Source of the DNA: Pezizomycotina sp. ARF18
Taxonomy: Eukaryota > Ascomycota
Assembly (NCBI GenBank): GCA_002224055.1
Contig: AZLU01000244.1
Span: forward strand, 1 to 59,657
Direction: 5' to 3'
Length of the DNA: 59,657 bases
Program-made: the position numbers and the translations under genes
In this document: positions 24,161 to 35,464 of the stretch, one piece after another
Position numbering within the stretch: the stretch's first letter is position 1
Layout: the number at the start of each line of letters is the position of its first letter
Notes under the pieces: model-generated
What the model saw: the letters and a program-made list of their open reading frames with translations, nothing else
What the model was told of the DNA's origin: nothing
The model's database searches: none

Positions 24161-27100
24161 GCTACATATTTTCCGTAATGGACAACCCCGCGCTAGCGTA
24201 TACACATGTGTCATTGATATTAACCAAAAATCCTTCGTCCCCAGCCTAACATGAATAACGCGATCGGGTTTAATCCTTAGTGTCTTTAAATATAAAGAGA
24301 GATTTTCCCCTCGGGAAAGTTTTGATTTATATCTCAGATCCCTTGAAAAAGATGCGAAATGATACGAAGGGAAAGCCAGTTTCTGAGAACAATTGGGAAG
24401 TATAGAGCTTTGGGGTGCGATATAAGGTGGAGATGTTAAGGTAAATCAGAACCCAGGCACTTTGCAGAGGGGAAATTGTTGATTTGGAGTTATACCTGGG
24501 GCGTAATCGAGGAGTAGGTTATTGGTAGGATAGGCGAAAATAGTGTCAGAAAGCAAAATAGCCTAAGCTCTATATAAGCGAGCATCGGAGAATGAGTTTC
24601 ACTACAATCGTAGAGCCGTCGTCGGGTTGAGGATCCTGAGAGATTCTATAAGTGCTTGCCACGCCAAAGCTTTTGTGGTGAATAGTCAATGACCACTATC
24701 ACGCCGCGTTGCCCAAACATATATCTACTTATTTAACTCATAAGGATGCCCTCTTCATTCGATATAAATTGTCAAGTCACATTTCCGCAGATTCCTAGCT
24801 TGGAAGGAAATAGCGAAATACTGAAGATCTTGCATTTGATTCAATATTACAAGCGGCAATTCCTATAACCGAGGAGGCCCTCCCCCTTTCTAATGCGCAG
24901 ATAGAACGGCTTTGTGTATAAGAATGCGATAGCCCTCGACAAAATCAGGGCGGAAACTGCAACTATGTGCTTCCCTAATAACTCAATGACTGAAGGATAT
25001 CATAGCACTGCTTCTGTAAGGGCTATTACATAGTACACGAATCTATGCGCTTAATTCTTTCATAAACCTAGGTCTTCGATAATTCTCATGCTCGAAATAC
25101 CAAAATAATCGAAACTTTGCTTAATGCTGCGAACTATGAAATGTGACCGCTGGATTCTTGCCTCTCCTTCGAACGCTGGCTTAATGGAGTCATGAACAAC
25201 TAGCCATAGAGCTTATTCTAGTATATTACTGGCGTATTGTCTTTTACGCGCCTTTTTTTAATATCAAAGTTTGATCTCGGCAATGGAAATATTTAGGTGC
25301 ACGGCACAGGGGGAGGGGTGAAACGGCATTAACGATTCTAAGGCGATTAGCAACAAAAATGCTAGCAATCAGTTTTTTGAAAATAATAAAATAAAAAAAT
25401 ATTTGTTTTTCTCTTTTATTGCAAAACATCTGAAAATTATCACAATATTATTGAATTTATAGGAAATTTTCAAATAAAATTGAACTGAAAATTAGGCGAC
25501 TTTCAGACAGTTTTAAGGGGAATTTTGATCTGGCTCAGCAGACTTATTTTCGTTGGTTCGGAGGTGGAGAACGACCCCCGAAGCTTGACTCTCCTATCAA
25601 TATAATATTTTGCTTGAATATCCTAGCACGCGGTTGACAAACCTTGAAAGGTTTTTGCACAAAGTTTTGTGGTTGGGTGCTAAGTCGGATTTTCAGTAGT
25701 GCGCAATTTTTTTTTGTCAACCGCGTGCCTAGGTGGCCATGGAGCGAAATACTACGACCTGTTCCCCCCAACGTATCCTCAACTGACTGGTAATTGCGTT
25801 ATTAAGACGTCTCTGGAGACCCATAACAGAATGATATCATGTACATGTTCGCGAGGAGGCGATAAACCGTAGAAAACCGCAATAAGGAAGCGCGAGCTAC
25901 AGTTCAACCTAGGGTTTCCATGATCCACAAAAACTACAAGTGCTCAACCGTTTTACAAGTGCTCAATTATTTGTTTCTAAATGACAGGGTCGTTGTCAGT
26001 AGTAGCTGAATCCTGGACCTAAGTCTCGCACTCTCATATGATATATCCCTCATTGTAAGTTACCACTCGGCGTCTACATGTCCCGAATGATCGAGCTGGC
26101 GAGATAATCTAGCCAATAGTAAAAATTTAATATAAATGTATAGTCGAGGACTTCTAAAGGGACTAGCCGTGCGTCGAGGGCGCCATAAAACTCCTCGCTC
26201 AAAATGAGTACATATACATGTCAAGGGCGAGGCTCTTCAATCTCATTCGCGCATCGACATTAGAAAGGAATGCATGACCCCACATATTGTCTCCGTTATT
26301 GTGTATGGCTGGATTGTCCTCAAATGCAAACACATATCTGTGCGCTGCTGGAAGGAAATTCCGCGAGATCTCTTGGCGGTGAGGAACCGTGGCACGGTGA
26401 GGCCACTAGATCTCGGATCCAATTCTCGATCCAATTTTTTTCCTTCGGAACACCTAGTTTCTTTACCACTATAGTTTTCCGTAGATGCTACAACTAGCAA
26501 AACAGGGTCCATCATAACAAGGAGCTTATCACTTTGTATAGAACAAGTAGGAGAGTAAGTACTTCTCGAGTTAAGCCTATATATGAAACCCAGCTTATTC
26601 TATGGTATATACCATGATCCAAATGCTGGTCCATAAAGTTATATATAAGGCGTCCCTTTGCTCGTGAGAAACTCTGCAGGTTGAACCATATTAGCTCATT
26701 CCTCCGAAGTCCTCTTTCCCCGCCAGTCCTCTTTCCTCAGATCTCAGTCTTGCGCATCCACTATTGCTCAATATTCTTTTAGCCTATTTCAATTCGGTAC
26801 TTAATACCCATCATGCCGAGCAGATTTCATTTACAACCCTACGAGTGCGACTTGTCGCATCGAGAGCCAGCTTGCTCCCGTCAGCTAAGTTCCCTGAAGA
26901 TAACGCCGCCATACTCCGGGTCTTTCTATCAACGCGCAGGATCTTGTCGTGGACACAGTACCAAACTCTCAGTTGTCCCTACCAATCACATACCCGCAAG
27001 CGCTTGTCATAGATGACCGGAAGCCAATGAGCGTTCGAAGATATGTCAAGATTCCCCTGCTTGGAGATAATTGCCTCAGAGCAGAAAGCTGTCAAGGTAC

Positions 27101-28137
27101 AGGAATAAGTTTGATACTTTTTTTGTGCATTCGCAACAATTCGTGTGTCAGCTGCTGACGATTTTGCTTTCAGCAGAGCCCTTTAACTCAACTATCTACA
27201 ATGCGCGTAGCGAAGCGTAAGCACGCCAATGCAAAAGCCTAGGAACACGCAGGATTGCGCATGCTTGATACTTGTGGAGCGGTGATCAGCCAAGAATTCC
27301 TTGAGGACCATGGCTTATCGGTGTAGAGATATTAGTGGTTTCAATTGGTGCATAGAAATTATATACATCTCATGTCCGTTTTAAAAGCAAGCTAAGATTG
27401 CCATGAGATCATTCTTTCGATACCGCAATCGGTGGTAATCGGTGGAATAGATAGCGATTTGAGTATTGAATTCATAACCATGATACGCACAGCTTTTCAC
27501 TTAACGACATGTTAGCTGTACAAGTTAAAAAAAAAAAAAACTTCGCTTCATAAAAAATGGCAAAAAGAATAGCACCCGAGGTCATACACATTCGCCCAAG
27601 CCTCGCCTAACTTTAATAGGCCCTTGTGACATCTCCTTTACAACAGTACGTACAGAGAAGAAGAAACGGCAATGAGTGAAAGCTTGGACACACTTCTCGC
27701 TATATTAAGCTGAGGGGACATTATAGCATGTCAATGTACACGCAGGTCCGGAATGAAGTATATTTCTATGTGCTAGCTTTTTCTTTAGTTTTTTTTATAA
27801 CACTTCTAATTCGTCCACTCTACGTCGGTATACGGTGTATCTGGTCGAGTTCGTCTTAGCACTCAAGCTCTGCGTCAACCTGTCTGTAAGGTTGCCCGGA
27901 AGAAGGTTACCAATTGACTCACGCTTGAGAAAACACGACCAGTAGACAAGCTCGCATGGAAATCTAAGATCTTTATATGATATTTTTATAGAATTGGTAT
28001 TGAATCTCTACGCGCTTTGTAGCCCTGATCAAAGACCAATTGCCAATTATGCGTGTAATTTCCCGTAAAATACTGGTGATTTTTTGGTGTCGTATATTCC
28101 TGAATTCGAGTAAGCCCGCACCGCCGGACGTCCCTCT
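24161..28137. other. Gene-poor stretch with one inverted-repeat element
   Basis: Four kilobases with stops in every frame and no recognisable domain. The only structured feature is the 112-bp inverted-repeat element at 25622-25733. A 14-base A tract lies at 27527. Old degenerate transposon sequence is possible but no transposase motif is visible. Confidence 0.4.
25622..25733. mobile_element. MITE-like element with 15-16-bp terminal inverted repeats and TA flanks
   Basis: CCTAGCACGCGGTTGACAAA at the left is mirrored by TTTGTCAACCGCGTGCCTAGG at the right: the arms are complementary over about 20 bases except for one extra G. Each arm is bounded by TA, matching the TA target duplication of Tc1/mariner-pogo transposons. 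The roughly 70-base interior has no coding capacity. Size, arms and TA flank fit a miniature inverted-repeat element mobilised in trans. The flanking CC/GG also pair, so a simple hairpin is not excluded. Confidence 0.55.
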
Positions 28138-29460
28138 TCACAGCTTAGTCGTCGTCAAATCGACGCATACCAGTCTCTTGATGATACTGCTTCTTAGCAC
28201 TTCCTCTTGTTTGATTTCGGGCGATTCTGCGCGTCTCTTTCGCTTTCTCCTTTGCTACCGAGCTCGAAGAGCCTTAAACATCCATCGAGTCAGATACGTT
28301 CAGTAGCAGGCACAGATTTTCTCAAGCAGACTTACAAGTAATCTGCTGCAATTCCTCGTGGTCATGTCCTGGACTTCTTCGCCGTCGATAAGTCATAGCT
28401 TCGAGTCGATCTATCGTCGAGGGAGTTATTAAAAGGTCTCCGAAAGATAAACTATGATGTTGGGGATGAAGGTTTACCCCGGAAAGTACTGGAAACAAAA
28501 GTCGCCAGGATGGGGCCGTCCGCATCAAACAAGTTGTCCTTTCTCCCTACCGCCGAAGAAGTTTTGTGGTTAATCCCGCCCTTTTACCGCTCTTTCGTGG
28601 ACCATCGGCCTCCTGGTAATATGATAAGTCCAGATCAATAGTACAGAAAGTGGAACGGAACGGAACATGGCGAACCTTCGTTTCATCTCTGGATACGAAT
28701 TCCGTCTTTAGTCTTTCGAATCGTACTCTCCGGAATCGGAGTCATCAGAGCCGGAATCGGAGCGGAGCTGTCAGTCGACGTGGAGTCCATATCGTTGGAC
28801 GAGGACTTGTACTTTGGAATGAGAACGGTGAAACAACTCCTGCGCAATCCCTCAGACATTTCCAAGCATATGGCAACTTGCACGACTATCTGGCCGATAT
28901 TCTTGATGTGATGATCGTCCTTGTCTGCTCAACGCCAGGGACATGATCCACTAGTGACGGGCGTTCAGCCAATCCGTTTCATGATCAAACAGTACGGAGC
29001 GAGCTGTCAGTCGACGTGGAGTCCATATCGTGGACGAGGACTTGTACTTTGGAATGAGAAGCGGGTGAAACAACTCCTGCGCAAATCCCTCAGACATTTC
29101 CAAGCATATGGCAACTTGCACGACTATCTGGCCGATATTCTTGATGTGATGATCGTCCTTGTCCTGCTCAACGCCAGCAGGGACATGATCCACAAATCCC
29201 GTTTCATGATCAAAACAGTACGCCGAAATAACCTGATTATACGTGAGAACCTTACCAGCCTCAAACCTGGAGAATTGCATCTTCTTGTACATGATTCAAT
29301 CTGTCGTCCCGTAGGATCTTTTTCCAGACGAGCCTCCTTGATATCGAAAATCGGAGCGTCCGAGGCCGGCATGCAACGAATCTCGTGCTCCACCGTGATG
29401 CCATCAACCCAAGCTGCCAAGATATTGTCCGATGATGGCCGTTTGAAATGTTGTATTACT
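28138..29460 (-). CDS. Probable DUF7918-type protein, frame-disrupted and carrying an internal duplication
   Basis: On the minus strand, protein-like text runs from LAAWVDGITVEHEIRCMPAS (about 29420) to the frame with MQFSRFEAGKVLTYNQVISA and CFDHETGFVDHVPAGVEQDK. It continues to HIKNIGQIVVQVAICLEM, which resembles the glycine-led strand in DUF7918 proteins. After a duplicated block the sequence becomes Ser/Pro/Lys-rich (PKYKSSSNDMDSTSTDSS) and ends ESPEIKQEEVLRSSIIKRL, then VCVDLTTTKL with a stop at 28138. The tail matches the KQE...VxLT ending of the gene at 41229-42182. No ATG is available at the 5' end, so the start is unresolved. DUF7918 has no established function. The assignment is tentative because the N-terminal motif is weak. 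Confidence 0.4.
28765..28995. repeat. 236-bp direct duplication, copy 1
   Basis: This block recurs immediately downstream (29001-29221), starting at GAGCTGTCAGTCGACGTGG and continuing to TTTCATGATCAAACAGTAC. Relative to copy 2, the differences over the first 190 bases are small insertions or deletions, for example CGTTGG against CGTGG, GCGCAAT against GCGCAAAT and TTGTCTG against TTGTCCTG. One internal segment (28952-28973) is replaced by a short AAAT in copy 2. Confidence 0.9.
29001..29221. repeat. 236-bp direct duplication, copy 2
   Basis: Second copy of the preceding block. Its minus-strand reading is the more coherent one (continuous frame from GKVLTYNQVIS through QVAICLEMSEGFAQELF), so copy 2 is probably closer to the true sequence and copy 1 the more error-laden. 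Confidence 0.9.
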
Positions 29461-29565
29461 TAGTTGGTGCCTCTGTCAAAGTAGAAGAGGGTGTTTGCTT
29501 TGTTCCTTCTGTGTGGTACTAATTAATTGATTGCGGTGGTTGCTGACTACTGACCCCTGTTTTAA

Positions 29566-29607
29566 TTTTTTATTTTTTATTTTTATTTTTATTTTTATTT
29601 TTTTATT
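29566..29607. repeat. ATTTT microsatellite
   Basis: A short run of TTTTA/ATTTT units about 40 bases long, lying immediately before the ATG at 29611. Confidence 0.8.
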
Positions 29608-29610
29608 TTA

Positions 29611-30266
29611 ATGAATATCCCTTCCTATGTTTTATCGCTCTCACCAACTTTCACTTTGTTCAATCTTCCTACTAAAGCTCGAAAAAAACATACCAAGGAC
29701 CCCCGGAGTAACGATCTATCGCCAAATCACTTCGTATATATACTTCAGGACCGCCAATTCCTAAAGCTTGAAAGACAACCTACGTTAGCTTTATGCATGG
29801 AGATGATGGGTCGCTGTATTTCGGAGTTGCTTCGGAGGTTGAGAGAAATCGAAGAGCAGGATATAGTGAGTATCTCCATGCCCTTTCGCGGGAGCTGGCT
29901 GATCCAACGGACACGCGTCTGCAAGCTCTAGTGCCAGTTACTCCACGCATTACCCCTCTGCGAGAGTAAGTGCGCGCTGCCTACTTTACAATCCTCCCGC
30001 ACGATTTCCTCTTCAATATCGGACGCGCCTACCACAGCTTGCGCCCCAGCAGCTTCTGGAAGCTCGGTCGCTTCTCGCTTCACAGGTGGGGCGAGGTCTC
30101 GGGGCTAACCGATCGCAGTGGCCTGCTACCTCCGCCGGTCCGCTTTATATCCATGGCGTGTCGTTCCTTTGGATTTAAGTTCCCAACTGGGGTCTGTTTT
30201 TGGAGAAGAGTGTACCTCTTGTTTAGAAGCCTCACTGGAAAAATGGATCAAATGCTGGTTCTATGA
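29611..30266 (+). CDS. Hypothetical protein, probably with an intron
   Basis: The ATG at 29611 starts MNIPSYVLSLSPTFTLFNLP. The text then becomes helical and charged (LERQPTLALCMEMMGRCISE, LLRRLREIEEQD) and continues, after a shift near 29860, as YLHALSRELADPTDTRLQAL and VPVTPRITPLRE up to a consensus donor GTAAGTGCG at about 29966. A further open frame runs to 30266 but is less protein-like. I recognise no family. The helical segment plus donor supports a real gene; its 3' extent is unknown, and it may join the fragments at 30544-31350. Confidence 0.35.
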
Positions 30267-30543
30267 TGGTAGGCTCTGAACTGGTATTTGATAAATACTC
30301 CGGGCGAGCTTCTCTTGGCACACTCTCCGGCACACCCTCCGTTGATTGCTTGCTGTCATAGATGGCCTAAGAACTTCGGGCTAATAACCTTTACGAAAGC
30401 GAGGCCCGTTCCATTCGCCAATCATTTTTCAGTTATAGGACTTCGGCATCTGCAAGTACTCGTCACGGCCTACTGATTCCGGCCCACACTCCATACTGCG
30501 TATTTCGGTAGGATCCTCGCTTTTTAACGCGCGGAGCAGCAGC

Positions 30544-31350
30544 GTGGGCTTAAACGGTCCAATAGTAGTGCTACTTATTTCAGTATCTCGGGCCACACAG
30601 TATCCCGAAACGAGACATGCTGCGGAACTCCGATCACTGGAACGAGAAGGACTTCCGACATTAGGATTCGGCGCTGGTATATACCAACCTGAAGGTCATG
30701 ACGTCGCTGGTATCTTCACACTGAAGCAGGTGTGATCGCTATATAATTATCTTTACATAACTTCGACAAACTGGCTCAAATGTAGCATTTAGACTATTCC
30801 CAACTTCCACTCAATCGCACGTGTTAATGGGTGGTAGGTATTATGGAGTTTCCACGGAAACAGATCCCTTTGCTTTTATGGCGATTTTCTATAGAAATGA
30901 GCGGATATGGGTTTCTGAGCCCTAACATGCGGAGAGAACGAATTCTTCCTTCGAATTTCGACTGTAAAAGTTTACTAATACGATGCAGCAAGGTTGTCGC
31001 AGATATGCGGGCAAGGTCTCCACTCTTGGCTTGGTTCGCATGGGTCGAAGGAAAATATGTTCCTGAAGTTTAAATATCAATGTTACGCAAAAGCTCTGCT
31101 CAACGGTGAGCGCTATTCGGAACAGGATGCTAGGAGCCTGTTATCCCTTGGCCGGAAAGTCGCAAAGCTAATAGTAGCTTTAAAAAGGATTTTCGAACGA
31201 ACAGTAACTTATGAGCCAACATTGGTGGTTGGGCGGAAATTTTGTTCGGTACCGTAATGAAAATCAGCTGGAGAAACTTAGACGATCGCAGTTCGCCTCA
31301 ATTCGATACGTCTTCCGCAAGCATTTCCCCGCCTAGCCCAACGGCGCAAA
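30544..31350 (+). CDS. Hypothetical protein fragments, frame-disrupted
   Basis: Coherent pieces on the plus strand: SLEREGLPTLGFGAGIYQPE then GHDVAGIFTLKQ (to 30735), RYYGVSTETDPFAFMAIFYR (about 30840-30900), NFDCKSLLIRCSKVVADM (about 30950-31010), LSLGRKVAKLIVALKRIFER (about 31130-31200) and GGNFVRYRNENQLEKLRRSQ (about 31230-31290). They use several frames and at least one may be separated by an intron (AG/GTGTGA near 30730). No signal peptide or known domain. Their order, spacing and composition suggest one gene of about 250 residues, of unknown function. Confidence 0.35.
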
Positions 31351-31516
31351 CAGGGAGGCCGGATGAGCTTTGACTAACGGGTAAGCCTATCCTCTCAAGA
31401 AGCATATATTAATCTAAAATCCGCACGTGTTTGGGGAAATGAAATTGTTTCAACATCGTAAACATGTTCTTCTGGTGTATAGGAGTGAGTCCTTGCTGAT
31501 CGAGAGACGGATTTAG

Positions 31517-32380
31517 ACAGTGCAACCGGTGATACCGTGGCAAAAAAAACTTCCAATTTCTATAGGGCCTTCGCAATTTAGCGTAAGGGGGTTTCTTTCA
31601 ACGCCGCTCGAAAAAGCTGCACGAGCCATTGGCGCGGAACTGGCAGACTGGTTTACTTTAAACTCCGGAATGGATGATTGCAACTGTATACGAGTAAGGA
31701 ACAATATTTTCGTTTTCTTTGGAGCCATTTATCCGGATGTTTTCGATTGATACTTCGAGGGAGTCTAACCCTCATGAACATGGAGGATGCGGGTGTGTTT
31801 GAAGAACGTTCAGAACGCAGTCGCAGAATGAACTCACGGTCGCGTGATTCTTTGAACATGTTGACGTGCTTCCATGCATCGAGCGGAGGAAGATTCGACA
31901 AAATTTCCGGCAAACGGAGGTTTGATGCCTTTCAGGAACACTTCTCCGCCACCCCAAATATTCGTCCTAACTTAGGCAGTCTGCCAACGAAACAAGACAC
32001 CTCGGGGCAGACTTCCGAATCTGGTGGCGTATCCGTTCTCCCTCTTCTTTGATGCCTGCGCACCCCACACACACTGACGGCGATGTGCAAGGCGTGCGCA
32101 CTTGAGATGTCTTTTAAATCGCGTCGTTTTGTTTTGCTTCTGATCCAGGGGCGGTTTGAGCGACCCATTCCACTCATTCTTACATATCCTCAGGTTAAAC
32201 ACTCTGCGATTTGCCCCGGTGTAGAAATAGGTCCGTTTTTCTCTATTCCAATTTCAGATAGAGCGCGAGACTATTACCTTTCGCCCAAGTCGATGCGAAA
32301 AACACCTAAAAGTCTGAGCATGATGACCGGAAGCGGACCAAAAGGGGGTTCGGCTCCACCCTCCGCGAGGGGAATTCGAT
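31517..32380 (+). CDS. Weakly supported hypothetical fragments
   Basis: Two open stretches have protein-like composition: 31520-31750 (QFSVRGFLSTPLEKAARAIG) and 31770-32052 (ERSERSRRMNSRSRDSLNML, GGRFDKISGKRRFDAFQEHF). A third, at 32083-32382, is less convincing. No motif or start can be assigned, and overlapping minus-strand frames are of similar length. They could be pieces of one gene, exons of the gene before it, or chance frames. Confidence 0.2.
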
Positions 32381-32854
32381 AGAAATCCATCAGCTCATGT
32401 GAAAGTGGTGCCAATATTTTTTGTATGGACTTTTTTTTTTTACCTCGTGATTCTATATCCAAGGAAGAAAGATTTGCTGTTCGATATGCATACACGGGGA
32501 TGCCCGTGCTTCTGTCAAGGGTTCGAGGGAAGCGGGCAAGGTCTAAAAAAATCTTCATTTCTTTCCTTGTCCCTCGTCCTATATTTACACCGAAATCTTT
32601 TCCTTTTTTAATCCTTGACATTCCACAACTCGGTTTTTCTTTCAATTCCCTCAGTCGCTTCAATGTTTGGAATTCCTTTCAACGTATGGTAGCGTCGATG
32701 TAGGACCCAATTCCTTTTCATCCAATCCCGACAACAAGGTCACGGCTTTCGGAGGCGAGAAAACAAACCCACGGAGAAAATGCGCGACAAGCATTCCGGG
32801 TTTTTCGAATCTATCCATCACCGAACTCACGAACACGACAACATTCACTTTTTG

Positions 32855-34537
32855 ATGGAGGCGATGAACAGACATACCGGCAACGCAAGCTACGACAAGT
32901 TACACGGCTCTACGTGTCTGCGTTTGGGAACGAGACGAGACCGGCGGATGTACACCAAATTATGCTTCGCGACATGCCGCACAAAAATCGGTGCCCGATG
33001 GAGACTAGGGTTACCGTATCAATGGTATCATTATCCACCAAATGCTTTCCGGTTTTATTCACGGTGGATGCTGCTGGGGAAGATACGCTGGGACGATATC
33101 TTCATCCTGATAGCTTTGGGATTCGTGTGGGCATCTCAGACATTTCAAATACTATGTGAGTACCAAATCCAAGGGTCACGACGGAATTGGGCTAACGGTT
33201 TTTTTTTTAGCTTGCACATACGGTACGTTATTAGATGGTATGATTTTAAAAATAACGATGAGACGGGGAAAAAGGGCTAATGTGAATATCTAGCTGGTGC
33301 GGCCAACACTATGGGATATAACTTACGAGCAACTGAAACCAAATTTATTTGTAAGTTTGCTATGGATATGACAAGAGGGGTTCTTTGATAGATGTTTCTC
33401 GATAACACTTGGCTAAATCTTTGTTCTATCTAGTACGCGTATATGATCTACTTAATGTTTATACCCGCTCTCATGTTCTTTCATCAAGCTCTCTTTCCTA
33501 CACTTCTATAGCTTGCTTTCTACGGAGCGCAAGTTCCGCCTAACATGCAAGATCGTTGCCCTCCTCTTCACCGGAGTCACGATTATGGATTTTTTTGCGC
33601 ACATGTTCTCCTGCAACTGAAGTACTGAACGATCCATTAAATCGCAAATGCGTCGACCTGCTAGCGCTTGAATCGCTCTTGTGGTACGGTATTCCTGTGG
33701 GGGCGTCCGGGCGGTTCTATATCAAGTATTGTATCTGATGGTGTTTTATCTTTGTAATGCAAAACAGGCAGCCTCCACATCGTCACAGATTTCATTATTC
33801 TTTGTTTACCTTTCTTTGTTATCACGCCTTCCACGCTACGGCTCGCGAAAGCTTGGCTTGATTTCCTTTTCGCTCTGGCTTCCTCGTCTGTGTTGCGACG
33901 CTCATGCGCGTCCTTTCACTCACTAACTTCCACCAATCGCCCGATATCCCTTTCGTGCAGGTAAACACTGCCATTTGGGCTCCACAGAAGCCAACTTGGC
34001 CATGATTGTTTCCTGTTTCCCCGCGCTCAAGCAGCTACTCCTATACTATTCCAAACACAGCAACTGGGGCAAATCCATCCCCAGCACGGGTAGCATAATC
34101 AACGTCCTCGTGAACCACCGCGGCAAGACTCCCAGCCACGACGGTACCAAAGACCTAGAAGCAGGGCGCGGTGCCTCAAGCATGGCGGCACTTTCGGATC
34201 GAAAGGCGGTGGTAGTAAGGTGCAAACGGTGATGATAGAGTTGCCGAAGACGTCGCTGGGCTCCCGGATCGCGAGCAAGCTCTCGAGCTTCGCAAGCGCC
34301 GTATCTTCCACGACGAGGACGTGGATTGGGGCTACCACGCATGCGGTTAGTAACGATAATACTAATGGGACGAGTCGCACGGGGAACACAATGGGTTCGG
34401 AGTCAAGCACGGATTGGGTGATGACGCAGATGGAGGTAGAAGATGTCGAGAGGCGGGCTATGGGTGGCGGATTAAGACCTCCACCGGCTCTCATCGGAGG
34501 GCTAGGACGCCGCCACCAGCTGATAGTAGCTGGCTGA
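32855..34537 (+). CDS. Pth11-like G-protein-coupled receptor, multi-exon, frame-disrupted
   Basis: Pth11-type receptors are seven-helix plasma-membrane proteins of Pezizomycotina that sense surface or chemical cues. Landmarks in order: RFYSRWMLLGKIRWDDIFIL (33050-33110; the R...DD signature), WASQTFQILC before a GTGAGT donor (about 33156) with an acceptor at about 33211, ACTYGTLLDGM, and LWDITYEQLKPNLF before a GTAAGT donor (33352). Next are YAYMIYLMFIPALMFF (from about 33434), LLSTERKFRLTCKIVALLFT plus GVTIMDFFAHMFSC (33513-33610), HIVTDFIILCLPFFVI (33780-33825), LDFLFALAFLVCVATLMRVL and NTAIW followed by STEANLAMIVSCFPALKQLL (33965-34035). A Ser/Thr-rich cytoplasmic tail ends at 34537. The start at 32855 (MEAMNRHTGNAS, with a glycosylation site) is the best guess. 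There is no CFEM domain. Several frame changes are not explained by introns. Confidence 0.75.
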
Positions 34538-35464
34538 ACCTTTGCACGTATGATGAGGAGAGGGATGTTAGCTTGGTTGCTAAGGATCTCTATGGAGATA
34601 CAGGGTCCAGTATACATCACGAGGGGAATGAGCGCGTTTCGATTTTTTGCTTGTGATTTAGGATTTGTTTCTTTGTTTTGGGAGCATGGGCCGATTTTGT
34701 TTATGGCACAAGGCGACATTCATTCCTCGAGTGTCATAAAATTAACTCTTCTTTCTTTTCTTCCCTTTTGACCCCGCCTATGTTTGGATACGGACTTCTT
34801 TGCCTGAGGGAACAATGGGTGACAAATAGGTGATGCGGCTTTTCCAGCACTTTCTTAACGCCCCTACACATAGTAATCCGAATACAACCCGCGAACAATC
34901 AAAAAAGTTTCAAGTATTCTGCAACCCCTGTACCGCAAGTCGATTTGCCTAGCATCCACTCTTTACTAATTTGAACTGCAAACGAAGTAATGAATGGGTA
35001 TGGGGGAAACAAGTATCCGTTTACAGCACTAGCTCCGTCTCTTCCTTTCAACTATAGACGCCTAGGCTCAGGACAAAAGACAAAGGGACCAGATAATGTA
35101 GGGGAACATAATAGCCGATAAAGATGAGAACAAACCGCGATGAAAGTAATAATAGCCGTAACTGTTGAAACATATTTCTTGAACAATTTCTTCTGTGCGG
35201 CGACCCAAGATCACAGTAAATGTCTAACGAAGGATCTCAACGTCGAAGAAAATTCCAAATCGCTATCACGATTGCAGGTGAGGCTGGATATTGATATATA
35301 GGGTAATACAGCCCATATACAGTGTTCATAAGTCCATCGACCGTAGCATTCTACATTTCCCATCGCAATTCCTGCCAACCAAAGTCACCGCTCCTACAGC
35401 TTTTATCGGCAATATAGTTCCAATCTCGGCGCGGTCGACTGGAAAAGCTCACAGTCCAAACGGC
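34538..35464. other. Intergenic between receptor and DUF6604 gene
   Basis: No coding signal that I can support. T-rich sequence after 34700 suits a 3' UTR, and the region up to 35464 is probably the promoter of the downstream gene. Confidence 0.4.

Noticed and set aside
34099-34719. 206-codon minus-strand frame
   Set aside because: It lies antisense to the C-terminal tail of the Pth11-like receptor and has no motif of its own.
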